Below, piece by piece: positions 12,401 through 24,100 of a DNA stretch of 64,000 bases. The translations under genes and the position numbers were made by a program. The number at the start of each line of letters is the position of its first letter. Position 1 is the first letter of the stretch. The stretch comes from Trebouxia sp. TZW2008 (taxonomy: Eukaryota > Chlorophyta > Trebouxiophyceae > Trebouxiales > Trebouxiaceae), in the NCBI GenBank assembly GCA_002118135.1, contig BDIU01000229.1:62001-126000 (forward strand), in the 5' to 3' direction. The notes below the pieces were generated by a model. That model ran no database searches, had not been told where the DNA came from, and saw only the letters and a program-made list of their open reading frames with translations.

Positions 12401-12914
12401 TGGTAAGATCTTAAATTCAGGTCATCACAATGCTGCTGCTGCCACCGCCCACCTCATGACTTGTGCTTGTTGTGGCTGTGTGAAGTTTTGTTGACAGCAG
12501 TCGTGGGCTCAAATCTGATATGTTCCTCTATACAAGCAGCACACAAAAGTCCTTGGCAACTTTGCCCCTCCCTTGTAGCTGTGTGCAACGCTAATGCGGC
12601 GTGGCTGCTGTCACAATGTGAATATACAGTCTGTTGTTGCTGCTGCTTCTTCCTCTTGTTCTTCTTGCTTGTAACATCTCGGCTTCAAAGCCTCAACTCA
12701 CAATGTCATGAGTACCTGAAACTTGAGGTCTTACAAGTTCTCCTTGTGGCCAAAAGTGTGAAGCTGGGTATTGATGTGCTAATTTCTGGATTTTAGGCAT
12801 GAATTTGCTACATTGCTGCTATTTGTGATTCAGAAAGCTCATGATGGCTTCATGTTCTTCAGGACTTGCAAAGCTGCTGGCCTACTAGGTGCAGTCAGAC
12901 CAGCCGAGACTTAG
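9420..12914 (+). CDS. Protein of six tandem Cys4 zinc-binding units, unknown function
   Basis: Exons 9420..9842, 10126..10261, 10544..10653, 11041..11249, 11763..11963, 12863..12914; 1131 nt, 376 residues, all phases consistent. Six units share the pattern C-x2-C, Lys-rich spacer, F, often DG, then C-x2-C: CTEC/CKLC, CRVC/CKGC, CSGC/CKAC, CTGC/CKAC, CRRC/CKAC, CQVC/CRTC. Units 5 and 6 are each split by an intron, and their second Cys pairs only appear after splicing, which supports the model. The protein is rich in Lys and Arg between units. Similar single CxxC...F...DG...CxxC modules occur in HNH-associated and other nucleic-acid-binding proteins, so a DNA or RNA role is possible, but I do not recognise the family. 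Acidic exon 3 (residues about 187-223) separates units 1-3 from 4-6. An alternative last exon exists at 13006..13057. Confidence 0.75.
11939..12057 (+). repeat. 59-bp tandem duplication at exon 5 donor of the Cys4 gene
   Basis: Two copies, 11939-11997 and 11998-12057. Each contains the exon end GCTCAGCTGCTGCAG and donor GTGACTAAC. The second copy sits in the intron and gives a duplicate splice donor 59 bases downstream. Confidence 0.9.
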
Positions 12915-14536
12915 ATGTATTCCCAGCACCATGTATTATGCGCCATTCTGTGAGAGGGAAGTTGCAGCCATTGGCTAAGTCCAAAAGAGGCTTCATGCTT
13001 TTCAGAAGTTGCAAAGCTGTTGGACCATGGGGCGCATGTCAAGCAACAGGCAGTTAGATGGCCATGAGAGCGCTGTCATGCAGCAACATGCGTCTTTTTT
13101 CAACACAAGATCTTCAAGACTTTGGGAAAGCCCGCGTAAGGTACCAGAGACACATACAATTGAATCCAGTTGCTATAACTGAGCATACACAAGTGCAGCA
13201 CAAATAGCAACAACTTTGTTGAGTCTCTATGGCGCGCCTGCTACGCATTGACATCAGCATTAATATCATCGTTGAGACAATTTCTAGTGAGATTCCATCA
13301 CCAGGGGTGGGCATACAGAAGCAGTGACACGCCTCCAGACAATGCCTTTAAGGCCATTCATGCCAACGCAAATGGGTCCTCAATTCACTCAAAGCTCTTC
13401 ACACAGCAACACTGACTTACATTTGACATTTCACAGGAATTAGTCTTTCTTCAGTTTCAAACCTGGTGTTGCAGGTGCCTCACGAGCCCAAACCTTGACA
13501 GATGCTTTGCAAGAGAATTCAAGCACTTGAAGCCATCTAGACTGTTCAGATTGATTCATAATCACAGCAACAGCTGGATCATTATGAGCGGGGGTCATTG
13601 CAGCAGTGCGGACAGCCAGTTGTGGATCACAAGCATAGCTATCAGCATGATTGTGAGCAGTTGTGACAATGCTCTAGCTTGTGAATTATTGGTGACCAAA
13701 GGCACTATACAGTAACTGTGGCATACCTGACTCAGGTAATTTGAGGACAGCCAGCTGTACAGTCAGTTGCTGAAATCAACTATGCAGATTGTGGAACACT
13801 TTGTCAGACTTCCTTACAAGGGTAACTGTAAAGCCTTGTTCTTGGCCCCTATCTGGGGGCCCCTCTGCAATCAAAACGCTCTGGGAGAGTCAATACCGAA
13901 ACTATTGCTGCCTGTCTTCGATTTCTTGCATGTCCCAGATTAGGTCTAGACATTGCCACATGAAAACGGCGTCGATAGCTGGAAAACTTGTGGACTCTTT
14001 GCACTTTGAGTGCAATTGGTGCGTGACGGGCTTGATTACTGACTTCGGACACACTTTTGCCCGACATGCAAAAGTGGACATCCTGCATTGATGTCTACAG
14101 GCAGAATAGAGTTTACAATCATCAAGCATGTGTTCCTGCAGATTGCGTGGCCATCTTGCTGCTACCACTTACGAGTCTGGCTCGCATTGATCACGACAAT
14201 CCGGCATTGCGTAGCTCCCCTCAGTGATCGAACGCTCCGTGTTTCCCAAACGCGCCAGTTCTTCGATTCGTCGCAGTGTCCGCTGCTCGTCTGTACGGTG
14301 ATCATACGCGGAGACTTGCGGGCTCCTGCACTTCAGCAGCGTGATTGAGCAAGGCTGAGGAGTTTGATGCTCAGCCAAGGCCTGCACACTCACACGACAG
14401 CTCACCAGCTATTTCAGCGCAGTCACACCGGGACTTGCAGACTTCACTCAGTCACTAGGTCAAGACGTCCTGTTATCAACAAGCAGGGTGCGGCAATGTC
14501 CTGACAGCCAGTGCTGGCAATCAACATGCTGCTAAA
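12915..14536. other. Intergenic before the ZDS gene
   Basis: Apart from the alternative terminal exon at 13006-13057 I see only short shadow frames. No RNA gene or mobile element is evident. The last few hundred bases should hold the ZDS promoter. Confidence 0.5.
13006..13057 (+). other. Candidate alternative terminal exon of the Cys4 gene
   Basis: A copy of the last exon, offset 143 bp. Both copies follow a TTCAG acceptor, enter in the same phase, are 52 nt long and end with TAG at the same codon. Products end RTCKAAGLLGAVRPAET and RSCKAVGPWGACQATGS, so both supply the last Cys of unit 6. Divergence is clear but the frame, length and stop are kept. Confidence 0.6.
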
Positions 14537-17500
14537 ATGTGCGCCCAGCAGCACGCACAAGGACATTGCAGAAGCAGTTGTATTCTGTATGCAGTGTGCA
14601 ATGTGGTAGCTGCGCCGCCTGCTGTTGCAAAGCCACAAAAAGGCCAGACTTCCCATGTGGATGATGTGGCTGCCAAAGATGCACCACTGAAGTCGCTTTT
14701 CCCTTCTGAGCCCAAAGTTGCAAAGGTCTGCATCCTGGCAGCTTTGCGTAAAAACGTTTCTGCAGAGTAGCATTGTTTGCCACCGGCAGCTTTGTACGAA
14801 AGGGTACCTGCAGTATAGCATTGCTTACCAGCAGCCATGCTTGCCAGCTGGCACTGTCACCTCACCAAGTTTCCGATGGCAGCTTCACGTGAATTGTCTT
14901 ATATGCAGAATGCACCAAAGCTCAAGGTCGCCATTGTTGGCAGTGGATTGGCTGGAATGTCAACTGCTGTGGAACTGCTAGATCAAGGCTATGAGGTAGA
15001 TATCTATGAGCAGCGCCCATTCATAGGCGGCAAGGTCGCCTCATACAGAGACAGGGATGGCAACCACATTGAGATGGGGTAGGATTTGCTGATCCTGTAC
15101 TGAACATACGCTGTGATGGGGCATGATCTTGGCACCCATGCATGTTGATGTCATGCAAAAGTTGTCCAGAGGTGCCATGAGGAGCTAGATCACTTGCCAT
15201 TTGCTTGTCTTACAGCTTGGTTGCTTGCAAACTGCATGCATTCTTTGGCTGCCGCCACAACTTGTTCAGTCTGGCCTCAGGAGCTAGATCATTTGCCACT
15301 TGCTTTTACTTACAGCTCGATTTGCTTACAGGCTGCATGTATTCTTTGGCTGCTACCACAACTTGTTCAGGCTCATGGCCAAGTGTGGAGTGCTGGAGAA
15401 TTTGCTGCTCAAAGAGCACACACATACCTTTGTCAACACAGGTATGCCTTGCAAGTCATGGGCTGCTGGCACTTGTCATCACATGTTTGGCAGAATTTTT
15501 GCTGTCCCTTGCACATGCCTTGCATGTCATGAGCTGTTAATACTTGTCATCGCATGCTTGACACTGTTTTGGTTATGCCTTGCAAGGGGTGGGCAATGCT
15601 GGTGTTCGTCATTACTTGCTTGACATCATTTTTGCTACTGTGAAATACATAGTGCGCTTAGCAGGCCGAGGTCCTGACGCCATGTCTGCCACTTTGAAAG
15701 TCTCACTGTACAAATCCTCACTGTACCGAGCAATTTTACAGTCTAGAATGCAGTAGTGCAGATTGCCTGCTCTTTTTGCATTTGCCACGAGGGTTGCATC
15801 ATCATGTGTTAACAGGGTTGTAGCCTGAATTGCAGGGTCAATTTTGCTAAAGGGTCTGTCTGAGCTTTGATGCTCAGGCACGGATTGTCTCAGGTCTGCA
15901 ACAGCGGCTGAGTGGTGCTGCACAGCCTTGTAATACATATCAATACCCTTTGTGGTATCGATCAAGCTCACTATCATTTGTGAGTCACGTTCAGCCTGTA
16001 AAAGTCTGCAGCATTGAAACAATCTGTCTCAACCAGTCTCGATGCTGCAGACCGCTACACAGCCCTTCTTCATCGTGATCATCAATACGCTTTGTAGCAC
16101 AGGTACTAGTTGTGCTCAGTTGGAGCGTTGTCTTGTCTCTGTGCAGGTGGGGATATCAAGAAGCTGGATTTCAGATTCTATGCTGGTGACAAGAAGATTG
16201 GTGCACCATTCCATGGTCTCAAAGCCTTCTTCACCACTGGACAGCTGAATGTGCTAGATAAGGTATGTCAATGAAACATCAGACCATGACCAGAGCATGC
16301 ATCAGTCAAAGTCAGTAGCCTAGCCTCAGGTGCATGGTTGAAGCTCCTGTATAGTTTGCACTGCCCTATGGTTGTAAGAGTTCGCATGCTGCAACCCATA
16401 CAGCAGTGCAGTGTATGCCTTGTTGCCCTCACAGGGCAGTGCAGACTATACAGCAGCAGCATATGCCGTTCTGCTGCAGCAAACTGCTGCCATTGGCATC
16501 TTCTGCAGTACTTATCAGGTAGGCAACATGTGCTGCATTGTCATAACACAGACGCATGTAGCTCAAAAGCTTTTTAGTTGTCAGCGTCGGTGATGATCTT
16601 CAGCTCAGAAAGCTGTGCAGCCAACCCGTTGGCATTGGGTACCTCGCCCATTGTCAGAGTACTAGTAGATCCACCCTCTGGGTAGCGTAGCGTATCGTAG
16701 TGTGAGAGCGTTGGGCAACTTCAGCTTCACAGACTGGATTTAGCTTTTACCTGTGTTACTTGCAGGCAGCCAACTCATTGGCACTAGGTACCTCGCCCAT
16801 TGTCAGAGCATTAGTAGACCCAGAGGGTGGTATGCGTAGTGTGAGGGCGCTGGACAATGTCAGCTTTACAGACTGGTTCAAGAGCCATGGGGGTTCTGAG
16901 GGATCCATTCGGCGCATGTGGGACCCCATCGCTTATGCCCTGGGCTTTCTGAATTGTGATCAGGTATGTATGTAAGTCATCACTTGCAAAAGGTTTTGGA
17001 TTGTAATTGAACATATCAGGCGGTCATATGTGCACTTTCAACCTTTTCCTTCCCGCATATCATTGCCAATGTCAATACAAACGTTGATTGTGACATGTCA
17101 CTGTGCCTGAACAATGCAGCTGTGACCGCTTCGCATGATTGCAAATCTTCCACATGATAGCTCCTGAGAAGCATCACGGGTTTTGTGTCAGCACAGCTAC
17201 CATGCTGTGCCTGCTTGCTCGAAGCTTTGTTCTCCTGCCCAAGCTGTACTGTGAGGGTTTGGAGTTTGTCTGTCACCACTCAAGCGCCAATATTGACGCC
17301 TGGGTTATGCATTCACACGGCATAGCGCAGCAGCACATCTGACTAAGCTTGTTTACATGTGGTATGATTGAGTGGGCTCACTCACCCGTATCGTTGTGTC
17401 ATGCAGATATCTGCTCGGTGTATGCTGTCCATCTTCCAATTCTTTGCCACCAAGACAGACGCTTCTGTCTTGAGGATGCTCAATGGCTCTCCAGAGGAAC

Positions 17501-19555
17501 GTCTTTTGAAGCCCATAGCAGACTACATCACAAGCAAAGGAGGCAGGATACACACCCGATTGGGCTGCAAAGAGGTGCTGTATGATGAAGGCTCAGATGG
17601 CAAAACCAGAGTGACTGGTCTCAAGATGGCAAGAGCAGGCAAAGAGCAGATGGTCAGAGCAGATGCATACATAGCAGCACTTGATGTGCCAGGTCAGATA
17701 GATCTAATGCTGTTACTGCATGGAATCCAGTGGCCATTACTTGGCATTTAGTACACAGTACCGGCATGAAGTTACACCATGCTCACCCTGCCACACTGGG
17801 GCTACTAGTCTTGCTTGTTGTTTGTAACCCTGTGCGCTCTTGTTTTGAGAAGCTTTGACAGTCTTCACTCTGGCTTTGCGTGTCTGCAAAGATGTTCACA
17901 CACTGTGCTGCAAGCACTGTTTCTCACATGTCTTGACATGCATCATGGCCAACAGTCCAACTGTCATCTGATGCTGTCACTGTATGGTCCTCTTTTGGCA
18001 AATCTTGACAATCTTCATTCTGTCTTTACTAGCTTTTATAGATGCTTTCATCCAAACTATCAGCATATTGCAGGTATTCTTTGATTGCCAGACTTACAAT
18101 ATCAGCATGTTTCAGGTGCTAAGAGATTGATACCTCAGCAGTGGAGAAAGCATAAGGAGTTTGATGACATCCACAAGCTTGACGGTGTTGCAGTCATCAC
18201 TGTACAGCTCAGATATAATGGCTGGATTACAGAACTGCAGGACACAAGCAAGCAGAATGACATGTCGCAGGTGAGATCTGCATGTTGTTGTCAACTCTCT
18301 ACACATTGCTCTTGTGTCCTTATGTGCTGCTGCTCGTCAGCAACAATGCACCTTCAGCTGCATGCATTCACATGCTACTACTGGATGCACCACTTGCCTT
18401 CCTTCCGCATGCTTGCAGCAGGCTAATTGATGCAAGTGTGTCATACATCAGTTGCATCTCTTGTTTGCAGGTGTCTGAGTTTGCCTTCCTTTGACATGCT
18501 TATAATTGTTGACTTTCACCAGTGTGCCATGCGTTGACTTCTGTTGCTTGCTTGCAGGTGTCTGGGCTAGACAACTTGCTATACAGTGCAGATGCAGACT
18601 TCAGCTGCTTTGCAGACTTGGCAGTCACCTCCCCTGTTGATTACTACCTAGAAGGCCAAGGGTCACTGATGCAATGTGTGCTCACCCCAGCCACTCAGTA
18701 CATGCCTATGTCAAATGAAGACATTGCTGCCAGAGTGCATCAGCAGGTGCAGACAAATCCTGTGTGATGTGCTTTTGGGTTGCTATTCGTCATCATCTCT
18801 TGTCCGTGAGGCATAGTTCATTGTGCTAGCCAGCTGGTTTTTTCACCCACGCTATGGGAATCCTGATGGACACTTGCCTGTCAAGTGGGTTTTGTTGACA
18901 GCGGGAAGGGTGGGTCTTCAATTGCTTCCATGTCTGCTTGATGCAGACTGTCATGACTGCACCTGACCTCAATGCGACCGCAGGTTTTGCAGCAGTCACT
19001 CACTGCTCTGGGCCTCATTACAGCTGCTTTGCTTTGTATCAGGTGTTGAAGCTGTTCCCATCTGCCAAAGGACTTGAGCCCACATGGCACAGCATAGTCA
19101 AAATAGGTCAGAGTTTGTACAGAGAGGCTCCTGGCATGGACCCATACAGGCCTGATCAGGCAACTCCAGTTCCCAATTTCTTCTTGGCTGGTAGCTACAC
19201 CAAACAGGACTACATTGACTCCATGTAAGTTGCGCTGATGACATTTGCTTGCCTCTCAACTCAGTCATAAGCAAAGCTCGAGTATGCATAGGATTTAAAT
19301 CAACTGGCATGGGGGTTGTTGAAGCTGTCGTCCTCTGAGGGCATGTGTTTATGCTAGGGTTTTCCGAATACACAGTTGGCATACTGACCTCCTCAGCGTT
19401 GCATATGTAGCCCATCAAGCATTGTGTCATGCCATGCATTCAGACTGCCATTCAATTATGAATTGTTTTGCAGGGAGGGCGCAACGCTATCAGGGCGGCA
19501 ATGTGCATACAAAGTGTTGGATGTGGCTCCAGCTTTGGTTTCATTAGTCAGCTGA
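14537..19555 (+). CDS. ZDS: Zeta-carotene desaturase, plastid
   Basis: Ten exons: 14537..14725, 14909..15078, 15332..15441, 16147..16262, 16766..16963, 17407..17692, 18116..18270, 18558..18746, 19043..19224, 19474..19555; 1677 nt, 558 residues, the usual length for plant-type ZDS. It desaturates zeta-carotene to lycopene via neurosporene in the plastid carotenoid pathway. The FAD-binding GSGLAG motif is at residues 74-79 after a 60-residue N-terminus that may act as transit peptide. Family blocks follow in order: [134 protein letters not shown]. Exon 1 ends at a weak donor (GTCTGC). Introns 1, 2, 3, 4, 6 and 7 hold tandem copies of exon edges. TGTAA, a common algal poly(A) signal, occurs after the stop near 19627. 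Confidence 0.95.
15179..15380 (+). repeat. About 100-bp tandem duplication covering the ZDS exon 3 start
   Basis: First unit about 15179-15277, second 15278-15380. The second holds the real exon 3 start (15332). The first has the same HxFFGCxHNLFxLA coding but its acceptor has decayed (GCAAACTGCATG in place of ACAGGCTGCATG). Confidence 0.88.
15442..15635 (+). repeat. Three degenerate copies of the ZDS intron 3 donor region
   Basis: Starting at the exon 3 donor, the motif TATGCCTTGCAAGTCATGGG and the following TTGTCATCACATG recur three times at about 60-80 bp spacing, each less like the first. No open exon is kept. Confidence 0.7.
16343..16457. repeat. Imperfect inverted repeat in ZDS intron 4
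   Basis: Left arm 16343-16371 and right arm about 16431-16457 are near reverse complements (TGTATAGTTTGCACTGCCCT against AGGGCAGTGCAGACTATACA). The loop is about 60 bases. It could be a small hairpin element; no target duplication was found. Confidence 0.7.
16618..16740 (+). repeat. Pseudo-exon: decayed copy of ZDS exon 5 start
   Basis: A 149-bp-offset copy of the first about 115 bases of exon 5 ([10 protein letters not shown] segment, then NVSFTDW). It has an indel-rich stretch near 16675-16700 and an in-frame TAG at the end, so it is non-functional. Confidence 0.9.
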
Positions 19556-21117
19556 GTGAGAAGAGAATGTGTCTGTGTTGCTGGGTTTCCTGCTTTGGCG
19601 CTGCATTGTTTGTGGCAGACAGTGTTATGTAAAGAGTTGTGCAAAAGCTGTGGCACTTCAATGAATATTGTGGAGTTTGTATTTGTAATTGCTCATTCTT
19701 CCTTTGCCCAGTTTCAGACAACCCCTGATTGTTCAAGAGCTTGCTATGTGTAATCCGTGGTGAAATTGGTACAAGTCCGAAAAAAACGAATTTGTAAAGT
19801 ATTGATGTGTTTGTTGTTTTGGTCAGGCATGCTGATGAGCTATATATGTTTTGCAGTGCAGTACAGTACAGAGGGCATGTTGCATTAAAACTGCAATGGT
19901 CCTCAACGTCCCTATCATTACAACCAGTGCACTCACTACTTCAGAAATCAGGTCACACTTGCCTGCCTTCTTCTGGTCTATACCAAAGAGATCTCTTCAC
20001 CAACATTACTGTGTATGCCATTGTCACATCAGGAGGCCAAAATGTATGATCCGTACAGCGTCATGTTTCTGGCCATGATGATTGTTACCACCAAGGCATG
20101 TTCAATGCAGTTTCCTTGTGACCAGCTTCTGCATACAAGAGAGGGTTGGCATCTTGAAGCTGCGATTGCTTCAGCAACCCCTGCATTCAGATGTAGCATG
20201 TCATAAAATAAACATGTAGTAACACACGGTATAACAGTGTGTTGTACTGGCTGTGCTTACACCGAGGATTGCGCGTACTTTGCCGTACTAGCTTGACTGT
20301 GAGGTACTTACAAATACAAGTCGTCCTAGGAACGGGCATGTAGTAGCTCCAGCAACCGTGTCTTGCTCAGCAACGGCGCTCTACTTCGTTCTCACGGCTC
20401 TACTTGTATCGGCCCTCAGGAACGCTTCGAGTACTGCTCCGCTACGTTCATTGCCACTCCCCTCGTGGGTGATCTTGAAAGCTCTGCAAGAGACCCAGAC
20501 CAGGCTGCGTGCTGTTGCACTTCAAGGTTGGCGGAAGCAGACGTGATCAGCCTTGCAACTGCTTGCTGCAGCGACTGAGGACTGTGTGCTCACAGGTTGC
20601 TGTGCAGGATAGTTTGTGACCTCACTTCGCAGAGCTGCAATACAGAGTGTCAGCAGCCCTGCTGCACGGTATGCTTCGCTGCTACGGAATAACACAGGTT
20701 GCTGCATTTATGACTGCAGTGACAGTGCAGTGTTTACTGGCCCTCAGGCAGGTGTTTGGAGGGTGCCTTGCCAGGCCAGGACTTACAGCGTGCTGAAGCA
20801 AGGACTGTATGTAGTAGTCAGCCACTGAGCAAAGGTATGAAATCACAGCTGCCCCAGTTGTGGGCATCTCAGTGCAAGCAACTATTGCACAGCATCTTCA
20901 TGTTTCTGCTACTTTGCACAGGATGGAAGCTGCACTGTGTGGCAGTGGTTGTACATTTCAGCTTGTGTCGCATCCTTGCTGTGATCCAGTGTGTGCAGCC
21001 AAGTGTTGACAGTTGACCTGCAATGTGGATGCAATGTGCTGACTGACAGCAACCTCAGAGACATTTCCTTACGCTCCTGGGCACAACTAGTCTGTAGCAA
21101 TAGCAATTTGCACAGGC
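19556..21117. other. Intergenic between ZDS and the Crinkler-like gene
   Basis: ZDS 3' UTR, then about 1 kb with no convincing exon. Short open frames at 20358-20578 and 20756-21016 lack acceptors or domains. The Crinkler-like start at 21118 could have 5' UTR introns here. Confidence 0.5.
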
Positions 21118-24100
21118 ATGGCGAAAGCTTTGGGACCTGTGTCTCTGAAGCTTGAGGATGAGGTTCTCGTCAGGGTTCGAAGTAATACAACAATTGTGGA
21201 TCTGCTGGAGCAGCTAGACAAGGCCTGCAAGGGTGGCAGGATTCAAGATGCTGAAGGCTTTGATGTGACTGCACACTATTCACAAGACTTGCCTGAAGGA
21301 GATTATGTCATCAAGCAGCCAGTGTCAGGTGGGCCGACCGATGCTGCAGTCCTCACAGATGTTGCTGTGAGTGGTGTTGAGCAAGACGGCATGAATTGTA
21401 ACATTGGTCAAGCTCTGCTCAATGATTGAGCACTCACTTGTGGTGCGTCTGTCAACCTGTTGTTCTGACCGTGCTTATGTCCCATGCATCAAGGTTCTGG
21501 TCACACATGCCAGTTCAAAGCTGGGCTCAATATGGTCCAAGGTGGTCATTGCAGCTCACACCATCAAGTCAGGGTACTGTGTAAGTCAATTCGCAAATTG
21601 GAACCAGCAGTTACCCATCTTCACTTGCATGCTGTTGGAAAGTACAAGTCAGCCACTGGCTTATGACAGTTCAACCAGCATGGTTGCTTGCTTGAGCTAG
21701 CATGACAGCAATTTGTCTTACGGCCAGCAACCGGCCATGTATGTCAGTGCAGGTCCTCAATGCTGCCCTATGTCTTGCTTGCACATACATAGCTGTCTGC
21801 ATGAGGCTATCTTGTCGAACTTTGTGTGCACCCAAAGCACACAGTCTAAGCATTTGAGCAAAGCTGTACACTTGCTTTTAGACCCACAAAGTTGCAAATG
21901 TCAGGTCATATGCCATGAGACGTCCCAATTGCAGCTGCTTATCTTCTGCATGGCAGGGAAGGTATTGATAAGGAACTAAGATTTGGCACATGTGCTAGGT
22001 TCTGCACCACAGCGAGGTTCCCTACTTGGGACAGTCGAGGCATTCCTAGCTTGCATGCATGTTTACCAACCAGGGTATGGACCATTACGCTTTCTTCTGC
22101 TAATGTAGGCAAAACCAGTGCTGAGGGAGAAGGTGGTCCCTCAAAGAAGGCACGAACAGGTAGATCAAGCTGTGGTTCTAGCAAGCTGTAGCTAGGAATC
22201 AAATGTGCATCGGCATCCTGTGAACAAGACATCTTCTTGCCTTGCTTAGCCGTGGCAGCCCCTCGGAGTATGCAACGCCGCTACAATGCATGTCAAAAGA
22301 GAAAGGTCGTGGTCAGTCGTCAATACAAATGTCTTGCAATATATGCAAAAATGGGTATGCACTGTTTTGGTACTGTTTGCTTTGTCTGGTTTCCTGCTGC
22401 AGAGCGTATTTTGAGCAAAACACCGAGATTCAGCATTTGAGCAAAACACCGACATTCAGCATGCTGTCTGCACAGCTGCTACGTTCTGCACCACAGCGAA
22501 GGTCTCTACTTGAGGCAGTCCAGGCATGCTCAGCTTGCCTGCATGTTTGCCATCCAGGCTATGGATCATTCCGCTCAGTTCTGCTAATGCAGGCGAAGAC
22601 AGTGCTGAGGGACAAGGTGGCCCCTCAAAGAAGGCACGAACAGGTAGAATAAGCTGTGGTTCTAGCAGGCTGTAGCTAGCAATCGTGTGTGCATTGCAAT
22701 CTCGTGGACCACACCTCTGTTTACCTTCATTAGCTGCGGCAGCCCCTCTGAGTGTGCAGACCCACTATAGTCGTGGTTAATAGTTAATCGAAATGTCTTG
22801 CAACATACATCAAAATAGGTACACCCTGTCTTGGCTTTGCTTGCTGAGTCTGCTTTCTTGCCAAGCTATTCATGCAGTGCAGAGCTTTTCTTGAGGAGCA
22901 ATACTGCCTGAGGCAGCTCGATAGCACAAGATTGGGTCTCCAGGACTTGTAGGCTGCAAACAGCAGAATCAGTGCAATCATGACTGTGCAGATGCTAAAG
23001 TTGCGCTTGTCAGGGAGTGTTTGAAGCCTTTACAACATCTTCCTGCAGCCGGTGACTTTTTGGACTTCCTCTTACGCCAGGATGGCCGTAGAATACCTGT
23101 CTCGTTGGAGGCCTTTGATGAGGTATGTGGTTCCTTGAGGCATGTTCATGCCTGTTCGTCAACCAGCCTGCTATGTCTGCATGTGAAGACCCAAATTGGT
23201 GCAGCAAGGCTGATCACATGTTGCTTTGTGACTGTGGCCCCGTCAGGATCGTTGAATCCCTTGCAGGCAAACTTGCCAGAAATTTTGATAGCAGAGTCGT
23301 CTGGAGGCCTTTCACATATCAGCAGTCTTGTGGAGGCAATGCCTTTCCACGGTGGAGAAGAACACACTACTGCAATGATGAGTGCATTCATTCCTGTTGC
23401 TATGCNNNNNNNNNNNNNNNNNNNNNNNNNNNNNNNNNNNNNNNNNNNNNNNNNNNNNNNNNNNNNNNNNNNNNNNNNNNNNNNNNNNNNNNNNNNNNNN
23501 NNNNNNNNNNNNNNNNNNNNNNNNNNNNNNNACTACCTCAGATTTGACTACTCAGGCAACAAAACTGAGAAGAGAAGCAGCAACCCCTCTAGCGCATTGA
23601 GCCAAAGGCTTGACAGGCCAGACATGCTGCTTACAAGCAGTGGCGCAACTGTGTTGGTAGGAGAGGACAAGGTCAGTGTAGCTGGTTAAGTAACAGCATT
23701 GTCAATATACTTGGATGCCAAAGTTTTACGACCTCGTGTTCAACTGTTGTTTTGCAGGCAGAGGGTCACCTTCATGAAGCTGCTCAGGACATTGTAAACT
23801 ATGTACATGGAGGATTTTCAGCACTGCAGTATGGTGCTATCAATTATCTGCCATGCTATGCTGCTGCTGGTCTTGTTGTCAAGCTTGGCATGTTCAATTC
23901 CCTGGGCAAGGTGGGGCCCACCTTTTTGATGCGTGTGATGAACCAGTCATACACAACATGTGACTGCAGTGTTGCCATAAACATGCAATGGAAGTATCAA
24001 ATATGCACATCTGTGATAGACGGCAGGCTTGTCTGAATTGTTTCACTGCCAAGTTACAGTCATTGCATGCATGATGTGAACAGCATTTGTATCATGAATT

